Shown here in pieces: positions 34,905-46,900 of a stretch of DNA of 64,000 bases. Source of the DNA: Pelodera strongyloides (lineage: Eukaryota; Nematoda; Chromadorea; Rhabditida; Rhabditidae). The stretch spans positions 1 to 64,000 of the forward strand of contig JAANDG010000136.1 of assembly GCA_036852015.1 (NCBI GenBank). The letters are read 5' to 3'. The stretch's first letter is position 1; every line of letters begins with the position of its first letter. The notes beneath the pieces were generated by a model, which was not told the origin of the DNA, made no database searches, and saw only the letters and a program-made list of their open reading frames with translations. The translations under genes were made by a program, and so were the position numbers.

Positions 34905-37900
34905 ATGCTTTTACGATTTATAATATTCTATTCTCTCCTCCAATGGGGAGAGCCACAGGGACAGGTTCGCTTTTATTTATGGGTTCAATAATTAATTTTC
35001 TTCTTGTTTCTTTATCTTTATATAAAATTAAACATTTAAAAATTAAATATGCATTGGCATAAGCTTTATTCCTTTATTGATCGAGCGAAAGTTTATTTTT
35101 ATTTAGACTTTTCATATGCAAGTTTTTTTTAATTACTATTGTTATCGTAATTTAGAAATCTGGTACAAGATAATTTAACTAAAGCGAAATACCGGCCGGT
35201 TTTTGAAACTCATCGTGGACAACTGAATGCCAATTTGTTCGAATTTAGCTCGATTTTTTATTCTAATTTATGTTCATTCGCATATGCTGCATAAGTCAGC
35301 ATAAGAACACTGATGTACTCGATGCGTTTCAAAAACCGGCCAGTGTTTCGCTTTAAAGCATTTTATACATTTATGTAATTTATTTATCGATTTTCTTAAT
35401 TTAGGTACCCCTGGATCCAGGCCTGGAGCAGCCTTTTCAATCAATAAAGAACGTTCTTGGAGGCGTTTATTCATCAAATATAACCCTGTTCTACCGTAAT
35501 TCTCCCTATCGGGTATCTTCGGATCTTACGGTAGAAGTCGGAGCCACACTTACGATTGAAACGGGAGTACAATTATATTTCGACACGGGAGTGGGACTGA
35601 GAATCAAAGGAGCAATTAGAGCAATTGTAAGTGTTCTTTGTTATTTTCCTTTGATATTTGTGTTTGTTTATGATTAATTATGCATGTTGATCTCAATTAC
35701 TTTTCTATTCGGTGTGTTTTGTGTGCTTTTTTATTTGTTTATTGTCATGATTTATCGCTCTCGATTCTTTCTTTTCATTCTCGGCTTATGTCATTTTGTC
35801 ACTTGGCTATACTATACTTTTCACAGAAGAAGAAACCAAAATGTTAGAATCTCGCTGATTGTATTTCTGATAATCAAATTTCTGGCGGTGTCTTTTGTGC
35901 GTGGTTGTTTGGGAAGTTGGCATGGTAGTGCTGTCGTAAGCTTCTATGCAAATTTCCCGGTGTGTCAGCCTTCGTGCATATATCGTAGCCCAGTCCTCTT
36001 TTATGCAAATTTCGGCATGGCCAGCTTCTCTAAAGTTCGGATGTAAGCAAATTTTCTAGCTCACGCGGGTATACTTTGCTCTTTCAGCGTTCTCTCACCG
36101 CACGATCTTTTTTTTTGCCGGAACGCTGCGCACTTATAGATGTTTTATATTCGTCAAGTATCGATGAATTTGTGAAATAGAACATGAAAACGACAAAAAG
36201 CTTTTAAATCGGCGGGGATATTATACGGTCACTGGTTACAAAATAGAAATCAATTAGCCATCGTTGAGAATTATTGATTTTGTAAATGAGTAATGGGGTT
36301 TATAAGCATGGTGAAAAACATTTACACGAGGATATTTTTTAATTATATATATGCACGTTTCGTGCAGAAATACGGTAGTACTGACAGAATCAAACCGAAT
36401 TTTTGGGATACTTGGAAACCCCATAATAGTGTCGATTGCGTATTAGTGTCGAACACACAGCACTCTAATTAAGCTCAGGACAAATTAATGCACGAAAACT
36501 TACTGGATGGCATTACGCATATGTATTTTTTTATGAAGATACTGATACAAAAGACACACTCGCGTATACAGTAAACGAAAATTCATTGAAAAATTGAGTA
36601 AAAGGAGTTCACATTTAGAGAAGAATATACTTAAATGCGTAATTTAATGTTTTAGAACTAATTGAAAAATTTGGAACGGATATATAGTTGCAATATCTGA
36701 TTTCACATGTGTTCGATAACACGCAACACTTTGCTGAACAACTGTCATTGTAATTTGATTCTTTGTTTTTATTAATTTGGCTTGTTTTGTTAATTTATAA
36801 AAAAAAATGAAATATGTGATGAAAATATAGCAAGAATGTTTTGACGGTGTAAGTTATAATACTACGAGTTGGATGTTTATATATTCTCGCATATGAAATC
36901 TTATGGTTAAATTTATTAAACACAAATTAAAGCATTTATATATATAAATTTATCGACGTTGCTTCTGGCCTCATAAGGGCCTAGTCATAATCCGGGGCAA
37001 ACCGTGTATCCCTTGACGACTGTCGGGCTTTTTTTTAAAGATGTGTAACGGACGGTTTTTGAAACGTGTGCTGACTTCTGCATCCCATATGTTGCATGGA
37101 AATGAGATTATAATTAGACTAAAAGATCGCGCAGTCATCGCGCTGTTTAACATGTACTACACAGGAATACATTCGTTTCAATAACCGGCAGTTATACATA
37201 CAGCGTTAAAGCGAAATACCAGCCGGTTTTTGACACGCATCGTGGACAACTGAATTCTTATGTATTTGTGTTAATTTGCTCGAATTCAGCTCGATTTTTT
37301 ATTCAAATTTATGTTCATTTGCATAAACTGCATGGAATGCTGGTGCACTCGATGTGTTTCAGAAAGCGGCCGGTATTTCGCAAGATCTGGCTAACCTATA
37401 AATACATCAATATATCATCTAGATTTTTGAATACCCATTTAAATGCGCAAAAATAACCCCATAGACAGTAAAAAAAATTGCGAAAGAAAAATTTGCTGGT
37501 CAGTGGCTGGAGGCTGGAGTTGGGGCTGGAGTATAACCCAATGAGTGCATAGGCTTAGCTACACTATTCAATGCGCCACCTTATTCAATGCTTTATTTTA
37601 GGGAAATGAATTCGCCCATATTCAAATGTTGCCCTATCAGCAACAGATTAACTACGATGATTCAATGCCCAAATGGAGACTGGTTGATGGTCCTACTGTA
37701 AGACAGGTGGGTTCTGATGTTCTATCTGGTGCACAAGTATGTAGAAGGAGGCTGCGATAAAAGAGAGCGCGGCATGTGCGCCACAGAAAATGTACACCCT
37801 TCGCGCACCACTGGCGTGTGCCCTGCGCACCCTAGGCGCTAAGGTTGCGGCAAGTGAAAATAGTGTTTTTGAAAGTCGGAGCTTATTTTTTATTTTAATA

Positions 37901-40900
37901 TATTTTAGGGTCGTCTTCAAGTCCAGTTTCGCGACCGATGGAGAAGTGTTTGTACTCAATTGACAAAGTAATTTTTTATTTATTTACTATGTTCACCTTC
38001 TACCAACTGTATATATTTTAATAATACGATAACATATCCCTAATAACAATACAAACGACGATGAAAACGACAGGAAGGAGATTAGTTTGGAACAATGAAA
38101 TGTTCGTAGCCAAAAATTCTATGATTGAAACTTTGTGGGCCCAAAATGGAGGCCCACTTCAGAATTGTTGACGCATAGCAAGATAATTATGCAAATATTG
38201 CCGAGCTAATTTTTACACTGGGTAATAATGAGCAACGATGACAACCGAACTGATACAAACATTAGAATCTGCCTAATATGCTTTTCGTGAAACGTATATT
38301 TGACAACTGCTTTCCCGCAACTTTCTATAAGTCTACTGAATAAATCACAATTTCATACAACCCTTTACGCTTTACAATGCAGTTGTCCAAGATACTTCAA
38401 ACCATGTGCCATACCTCTTTAACCATAATATGAATTCATTTTTCAATTTTACGTTTTCTTCAGTTGGACGAGTACCGACGTTGGTTCCGCATGTCGATCA
38501 ATGGGTTATGGGGATGGAGGTAACAATCTTGATAATATTTTTATCTAAAAAATTAAAAATACTATTATTTATTTTGAACTATTTTGTGCTTTGGAGTCCT
38601 GATCTGAAAACACCAAAAATTTTCATAAAAAATATGTAAAAATTTTTTGTTCCTTTTAGTCAGCCATAGTCATGTGTTGGTTCTAAAGTTCTAACGATTG
38701 GATATGGATATGAAACTTTTTTTGTATTTGTTTATGCATTTTTATGAATATTTTATTATTAGTTAAACTGTTTTCCCTTCAGGATTCTGGAAATGGTTTC
38801 GAAGGAATAACGACACATTTCCGGCTGTTATGCCGCGTCCGGAATGCCATCCCGGAGCGGCTGACCTTTGGGATTGTCCTGGGTATGTAATAATATGTAA
38901 TAAAACATATTTATGAGAATTTGTGGTTCATAAGTAGGTAACTTACAATAAGAGCTGCTTGTATATTTGAACTCCTCCTACTGGATGACACTGTGCGGTT
39001 GTGCCGCACACCTATGCTTGAAAAATGGTCGCGGCGACGACGTGGCGCACATAGTTGTTGAGCCAAAAGTATGCCACCAGTAAATTATTCACTTCAGACT
39101 TGGTAATCCTGATCTGGTGCCTCTATCCGAGAATCTTTGCCAAGGCGAAGACGACATTGGAATCCTCTGTTGGGGACAACCCACGTTCAAGGGATGGGCG
39201 AAACACTGGAAAGGTTAGTGTACGCAGGAAAACGGAATTATTACCCAGGCCACTGAAAAACCGTCAGTAGCCGGTTACCAAATGTTTTTTTACCGAAAAA
39301 ACCATTTGGTGACCATTTCCGCATTATTAGCCATTTATTAGTTTGCTTTGTATTCTTATTACCTAATTGTAATAATTACTTTTTAAACTTTTATATACTT
39401 GCTATTTCAGGACTTCAAATCTTCAACTCTCCTTTCGGATTTGTGAATTCTGACCCCGATGACGTGGCCGTACACAAGGAATCCTACAGTAGACTGGAAT
39501 TTGTCGACATACTGTATGCAGGATATGATGGGTAAGTAGTAGTAGTATAGTCATGTTAACTATTGTAGAAATAAAAACCAATTGGGAGAGAGAAGAAAGA
39601 TAAAGAGAGAAAAGAAATATAAAGCTCCATGACATACTCTTCAGCTCAACGAAGAACGTGACATCCGCCCTGTGGATCGAGGGCGTCCCTCCAGAAATGA
39701 ACGGCATCCGAATTGAACGAAGTGCACGTGACGGAGTCTACTTTTATGAACCATCCGGCCCGATTCTAATTGCCAACTCGACAATTGCCTGGAATCGGGG
39801 ACATGGAATAGCTGTGGATAATACAACAGGTAGGATTATGTTTAATGATTCCTCGTCATAGTTCTACTTGGGCTTAGGCTTAGGCTGTTGAAAACGTTGA
39901 AAACTAGCCGGTTGAAAGTTCTTGATTATAAGTGACTCTCAGTTTGTAATATGAAATAGTGTTGACCATCGACAAGTACAAGTTATAAACCTTCGGTAAC
40001 TAAACTGCTAGTCATGACAGACGGTCGTGTGAGCTTAATTTTGGGCAATTAAATCATTATTCTATATTATATGATAATTATTTGGCAGACGGTCGTGTGT
40101 TCATCAACATGACTCTAATTGCCAACAATTACGGTGACGGAATATGGTACCGACAGAAAACGGGCGGAGGTGTTGACGTGCAACTGATGGAGAGAATGCG
40201 TTAGTTTATTTTGCATATCTTATTTTTGAGGGGTTGGGCTAAGGAATAAGGTTTCTCCAACTGTTTCTAATATTTCAAGTGGCTGATATAATAAAATAAA
40301 GTAAGAATTTTTTAGTCTTGTCCTAAATATACACGGTATTAAAGCGACATACCGGCCGGCTTTTGAAACGCAACGCGGACAGCTGAATTCCTGCGTATTT
40401 ATGCAAAGTTGCTCGAATTTACCGCTATTTTATTCTAATGTATGTTCATTTGCATACGTTGCATAAGAATGCTGGTGTATTCAATGTGTTTCAAGAACCG
40501 GCCGGTATTTCGCTTTAAATAATATTAGTAATTAAATGATAATAAAATAATAATACATTTAAATAATCATATCTTTTCAGGTTCTCGCCGACAATTACCC
40601 GGTTTCTTTCAAACAGAAGTCCCCCGGGTCGATATTTGTGTAGATCATTTTGTGCCCAAGAATCTCTACTTTCCACATCTATTGAGAGCTTTTCTGAAAA
40701 ATGGAACCCTGATCGACCCGACACTGCCGAGCCCTTGTTGGATTGTACGTTTTTCTTCTTTCTTAGTTTTTTTAGATAACTTTTTTGCATTTTATTTGTG
40801 ACTTGTTGTCGAACTATGTGTTGCGCGGCACCAAAAACAAAGTAGTTGCCGCCCACAAACTAGTGAGCAAGGTGCGCGCTGCTCACAAAGTTTCCCATTG

Positions 40901-43900
40901 AACCGACCGGGTGGTCCTTTCCGCCCTCTGGGTGATTTAACACGCCGATTGGGTGAGCCTACCTGCTCATCCGGTTTTATTGTTATTTACCAATATTTTC
41001 TTCGGATGGTCTGTATTTGCATACAAAAACGACAAACTGTTTTTGTTTCCCACGCGCGCAAGCAGCCGTGAAATTGCCGTTGTCCTTAATCTGTGTCAAT
41101 GTTGAGGTTGAGAGGGTTGAATAAGAGGGAGAGAGAAAGAAATAGGGAGAGAGAGAGAGTAAGAGGAAGAGAGTGGGAGAGGGAGGGAGAGAGGGAGAGT
41201 GGGAGAGGAAGGGAGAGAGGGAGAGTGGGAGAGGAAGGGAGAGATAGAGAGCTATAAGGAATGGTAAAGAGGACTGGAGAGATAAGCACAAGAAAACTTT
41301 CAGTCCCGTCAAAATTATAATAGAATTCCCACTGTGAGTTTCGAGGGTACCTGCTAATATAGAAATTAAACTATAGAGGGATGTGTGCAAGTTTTGCTAT
41401 AAGTGTTTCGCACATGTACACTGTACACGGGTTAGTTTCCTAGTCTGAAATGCGCACATCCATTGTTTTCTTTTGCATAAATAATTACCATACTCTGTAC
41501 TGCAGAGAGCAACATGCACTGTAGTTCCTAAAAGAGAGACTAATGTATAAAGAGAAGATAGAGATGGTTGTTTTTTTTGGGGATCACACTTGTAGAGTTA
41601 GAGAAGATAGTACATGTACAGTAGAGAGAAAGAATAAAGAGAGAGGCGAAAGATAGATACCATGGTTAGTGACTGGTTGAGGTCAAGGAGAGTCGAGGGC
41701 CACACCTTTGCGATCTAATATAACCCTAAAGGTTACGATCTTATTACGCGCCGTCGATAATTAGTTTATGGTCTAGGGTGGTTGGGAACCGGAACAGTTT
41801 GCAGTCCTTCGAGGGTTGTTTTATTTTTATCGTACCCGTAACGTGGAGAATGCTTGGATCAGCCAAAATTAAATCACCTTATTAGGCAATTAGGATTATT
41901 ACATATCGAGTACGTCAATTAATGTTTAGGTGATCTCACTCCCGCCTCGTCTACCGTACACTTATTCACTGCAATTCGTGAACATCAAGAATAGGAACCC
42001 GGCGAATACTAATACGCAGATGGTAGTTATCTTTATTTTTTAATTATTTAGATGTGAGGCCCCTCGTGCCTATAACGTCGAAGCGCTCTTTCACTGTGTC
42101 ACGTAAACAATTAAAGCGAAATACTGGCCGGTTTTTGAAACGCATTGTGGACATCAGCATTCTTATGCAGCATATGCAAATGAACATAAATTAGGGAAAA
42201 AAATCGAGCTGAATTCGATAATTGAGATGATACGCTACAAAGAATGGAGCGGCATTAGACGCTGCATTTTCCGATATTTTGTAAATTATTCTCAATTTCA
42301 GGTGGTATGTGATGCCAACGATGACCAAAGTGGTTGTTCTCTCGAGAGATACCGAATACCAATAATTGAAGGGAAATACCCGCAAAGTTTGAGCATCAAG
42401 TAAGTGCATATAGAATAGACTACGTATGTATATTCAATACGCTGTTTTTTGTGGCTAAACTGTTTTAAACGCTACCTAATTTAGGGGCTAGCTATGTGCA
42501 ATTCATCAACCTTTATGCTTGGTTCATATTCATATTCATAGTTGTATTGCTTTTTTTCAGATCGTCGGGACGCCCGATCTTCCTTTCCTTGGAGCACCAC
42601 CTCCCCGGAGACTCTTCTGGCTATGTGCTAGGCGATGTGGACGTGCTATTCAGGGTCCACGCAAGTGTCATGGGTAAGAGAGCTGCTGATCGGGGTGATA
42701 TACTGTATCGGTGTGTATAATGGGGTTTCTAAGTATGGTGAAAATTTACAGTATTTTGGAACTACACGAGAATAATTTTCATATTAGATATGCAAGTTTC
42801 GTGCAGAAATACGGTAGTATTGACAGCATCACACCGAATTTTTCGGATACTTTTAAACCCCATGACATACCACATATTACGCACATCCAAAAATGAAAAA
42901 TCACTGGCCAGACACAATCAAGAGCTCTAGCCTTGAGTTGTTGGACTTTATTACAACTATAAACTATATAAAATAAGTATCACACTTTCTAGACAAAGCC
43001 TACTACGGTCTGAACGTCACGCATTCGGTAATCGATAACAACATTGGAAGTGGAATACACGCGATTGATATCAGGGAGAGGACGGCACTGTCGAATGTGA
43101 CACTCAACGATAATCAGGTGCGGATTAATATTGCATAATAATTTGTTATATAACGGAAGTCGCCCACGAGAAGAAAGTTTTCCTCAATTTACTTGTGCAG
43201 AATTTCCGGAAAAACTTCAGAAATATTACTGTGAAAACCGCATTGCTTGAAGCCTAGAACTCACAGAGTTATTCTCCGGCTAACAGTTCACATCACCACA
43301 TTACAAGTCACAAGCCATCACAAGTCTTTAGCGGTGTCTAAATGAAGGTTCGTCGTCACATATGTGACGACGAGTTTTTCTCCAACAACGAGGAGAGAAA
43401 GCTTGAAATAAAAAGTTGTTCTGAATATTGGAAATAAACTTCATAGCTAGCTCTCCAAGTCAAGATCAGAGCTATGAGACTCTCGAGGGTATAACTTTTG
43501 GATAATTTCCAGGGTTTTGCTGGGTTCCTCGTTCGCGACGGAGCGGCTGACATGTGGCTCAACGACACGAGAATTGAGAGAAATTGGGGCGACGGAATGA
43601 ATGTGACCTTTGCCGGTGGAAGTGTTACGGTTAACGGGACGTTGATCAGCAAGAACAGATGGAGAGGTAGGCCCTTTATTGATTTTCTATTTGTTGTTAA
43701 TTTGTTGCTTGGCCAAGTTTTCTGGCTCACATCAGCACCGTTCATCGATATATTTTCGACATTTATTATTGTCTTTCACCGGTAATTAGTTCCGTTTATC
43801 AATGTATGATTGATTTACCAAGTGTATTAGCCTTAGGGTCGTTATTGATTTTCTTTGACTAACTAAGTGTGCATATATTTATTACTGATTACTTCTGGTT

Positions 43901-46900
43901 CATTGAGCGCCGCTCCTGACTTTTCACTCTGCTCTACGCAACGAAGACGATTCTGTTTTAGGCGCAGCATTCCACTACAATGACTCGTCCCCGTTCATTG
44001 CTATGCATCAGGAGATCATTTTCAAGGTAAAGCAGACAAAACCTTGTAGGTTTCCTAAACATTTTATTATATTCTTGGCTAGAACCCATCACTTGTCATT
44101 TGCGATGTAAGACATGAATATTAAAAGAAAAGAAGTAATATTCATAAAACAATCATGAAGTGTGTACTATTGGAAATAAAAAAGCTGTAGGCTAGAATTA
44201 TGGCAAATTAGGTTTATTAAACAAAGAAAGGTATAATTAATCATCGTGTACGTTCCAGGGACGTCCTTCCAATAACATTTTCTATCTGCCAACGATTGTC
44301 ACTGGAAATTTATGGGGAGGCATTCTAGTGGGAAATTTCTGTATACCGGCTGCGAGGAGAATCGAACCAAAGGTATTTTTTTTATTTGTTTGTCGCTTAA
44401 AAAGTCACCTCGCTTACAGTAGTAATCTTGGTAACTTTATAGTAGTAAAGCTAGAGTAGTCACCTTATGATAGAAATCTTACGGTAGTAATCGTACATTA
44501 AAGGGTCAGGCCCATTTCAAATTGCCCTTATTTTTGATGACTCCATCGGATTCTCCGTTTGAAATATAGTAGGCTGAATTTTTTTCCAATTTTCAGTCGC
44601 AAAATTCACGCAGTATTCAGCAATTTACTATGGCCAGCCATACCCAACTATTTATCGCAGTTGTCACGCCCCACCGCGCTAATTGGGCAATATGCTCTAT
44701 TGGGCGTGGCAATTGCGATGTTGCCCAATTATCGCGAAGGGGCGTGACAACTGCGATAAATAGTTGGGTATGGCTGGCCATGGTAAATTGCTGAATACTG
44801 CGTGAATTTTGCGACTGAAAATTGGAAAAAAATTCAGCCTACTATATTTGAAACGGAGAATCCGATGGAGTCATCAAAAATAGGGGTAATTTGAAATGGG
44901 CCTGACCCTTTAATATCCCTGCTTTTAGATTTGGATCTCGTGGACGACTCTCTCACATAACGGTTATCATCCAGCCCTAGAATTCCATTCTTGTCAGAAT
45001 TGGGGGGTCGGCAGAACGATTATCGATGTAACGGGAAACAGAATAGAAGGTCGATTTTGATAATCATAAGATTTAGTAATTATAATTTGAACGAAAAATA
45101 AAGTATGAATGACATGTAGAAATATCAAAACTTACCCGGAGATGTCAGCTGTAATATGCAAAATTACGCGAGCTCCGGACCCGGACCCGGACTTAGGGCC
45201 CTGAAGTGTACCTTGTTTTTTTTTTGTGAGCATATTATCTTTCGAAATCCTACATAAGCAATAAGTTCAAGGAGCAATAAGTTCAAGGAGAGAGATAAAG
45301 TTTACGTAAGCCAACTAGAAAACAGCGCCCAAATAAACTTAAACATATATGTTCATACTCATATGATATAAACTAGTTGTGAAACGTAGAATTTGGTTGA
45401 ATGGAATCGCTGGAACCTCTCACTGTGGAAATGATTGTCGGTATCGTTGGGGGGTCAGGGTCTAACGGTAATAAGGTTTTAAAGGGATGGGTTCACTACA
45501 AAATCACCTTGTTTTTATGCTTTACTTTGATTGTACAAAGGAAAACTTAAACAAAGAGCATAAACAATATTCCTTGAATTATTCCCTAGGGCAGATATTA
45601 GGTAAAAAAGGTGAGTATTGATTTTTTTCCGATAAAGTTGTACTGCAAGATAAACTAAGGAAGCTAAGATATATGGCTGAAACACACTGTTTTTTCATTG
45701 TTTTATGTGAAATAAACGATGAAGACTACAGTTTATTTTGCTCAAAACAGTGTGTTTCAGCCATATCTCTTTGCTTCCTTAGTTTATCTTGCAGTACAAC
45801 TTTATCGGAAAAAGATCAATACTCACCTTTTTTTACCTAATATCTTCCCTAGGGAATAATTCAAGGAATATTTTTTATGCTCTTTGTTTACGTTTTCCTT
45901 TGTACAATCAAAGTAAAGCATAAAAACAAGGTGATTTTGTAGTGAACCCATCCCTTTAAAGCGAAATAGCGGCCGGTTTTTGAAACGCATCGGGTACACC
46001 AGCATTCTTCTGCAGCTTATGCGAATGAGCATAAATTAGAATAAAAAATCGAGCTAAATTCGAGTAAATTAACAGAAATACGTAAGAATTCAGTTGTCCA
46101 CGATGTGTTTCAAAAACCGGCCGGTATTTCGCTTTGACTCATCCCAACATTACCGTGCTAATATGCTAATTTTCAGGCAATCAAGGAATGGGACTGCGTA
46201 TTCTGCCCGCCGTGAATATGTTTACCGTAATCCATACGAATCATTTTCTGAGCAATAACAACACGGCACTTTTGATTAGGAATGCCGATCATCCACATCT
46301 GGGATATTTGCCAGCCAATGTGAGTCTTTTTTGTGCAATTTGTTATAGAGGGAGAGAGAGAGAGAGAAAGCGAGAAAGAAAGAGAGAGAGAGAGAGGGAG
46401 AGAGAGAGAGAGAGAGAGAAAGAAAGAAGGGATAATTAGAAAAGAGAGAGAGAGAGAGAAGGGGAAAATCTAGTGCTGAATAGTTATAAGCTATAAATAT
46501 ATAATTATCCTTTTTTCAGGTGACAATCTCGAAAAACTCGTTCAAATTTAACCGCGCTCGTTACATTGTAAACATTGGTTTGAACGAGGACTCTCCGAAT
46601 CAACTACTCAAATTCGATTCGCAAAATGAGGTGAGTTTTGGCCAGCTCGCGCAGGTGCGGCGGCAACCTTGCGTCAGTGCCGCGAATGACACAATTCTAA
46701 CGACGAATAGCTCGCGTCAGTGCGGCAACGATGCGATTTGATACAATGTGCGCGAGATTGTCGCCATACATGCGTAGATCTTTGTCGGTGATAGTCTGCC
46801 AGATAAAACTATTATTTTTAGGTCCGAGAAAATATCGTGGACAATCCGTTTCCGCACTTGAAACCGCGGAGTACTCCCTACGCAGCGTTGGTGGTGTCGA

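Larger units (their letters stand above)
34905..37706 (+). other. Bark-like exons 1-3: signal peptide and first cap repeat
   Basis: Exons 34905-34964, 35405-35626, 37602-37706. Exon 1 encodes MLLRFIIFYSLLQWGEPQGQ: a short basic start, a hydrophobic core and small residues before exon 2, as expected of a signal peptide. Its phase fits exon 2. Exon 2 carries the family's cap repeat (SPYRVSSDLTVEVGATLTI then ETGVQLYFDTGVGLRIKG). Exon 3 ends with WRLVDGPTVRQ, which leads into SRCR 1. Introns 1 and 2 hold family 2 MITEs at 35180-35356 and 37206-37381, a decayed relative at 37040-37190 and a family 3 copy at 36293-36423. Confidence 0.85.

Noticed and set aside
41086..41390. Minus-strand frames of Leu/Ser/Pro repeats
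   Set aside because: They are translations of the (GGGAGA)n microsatellite inside an intron.
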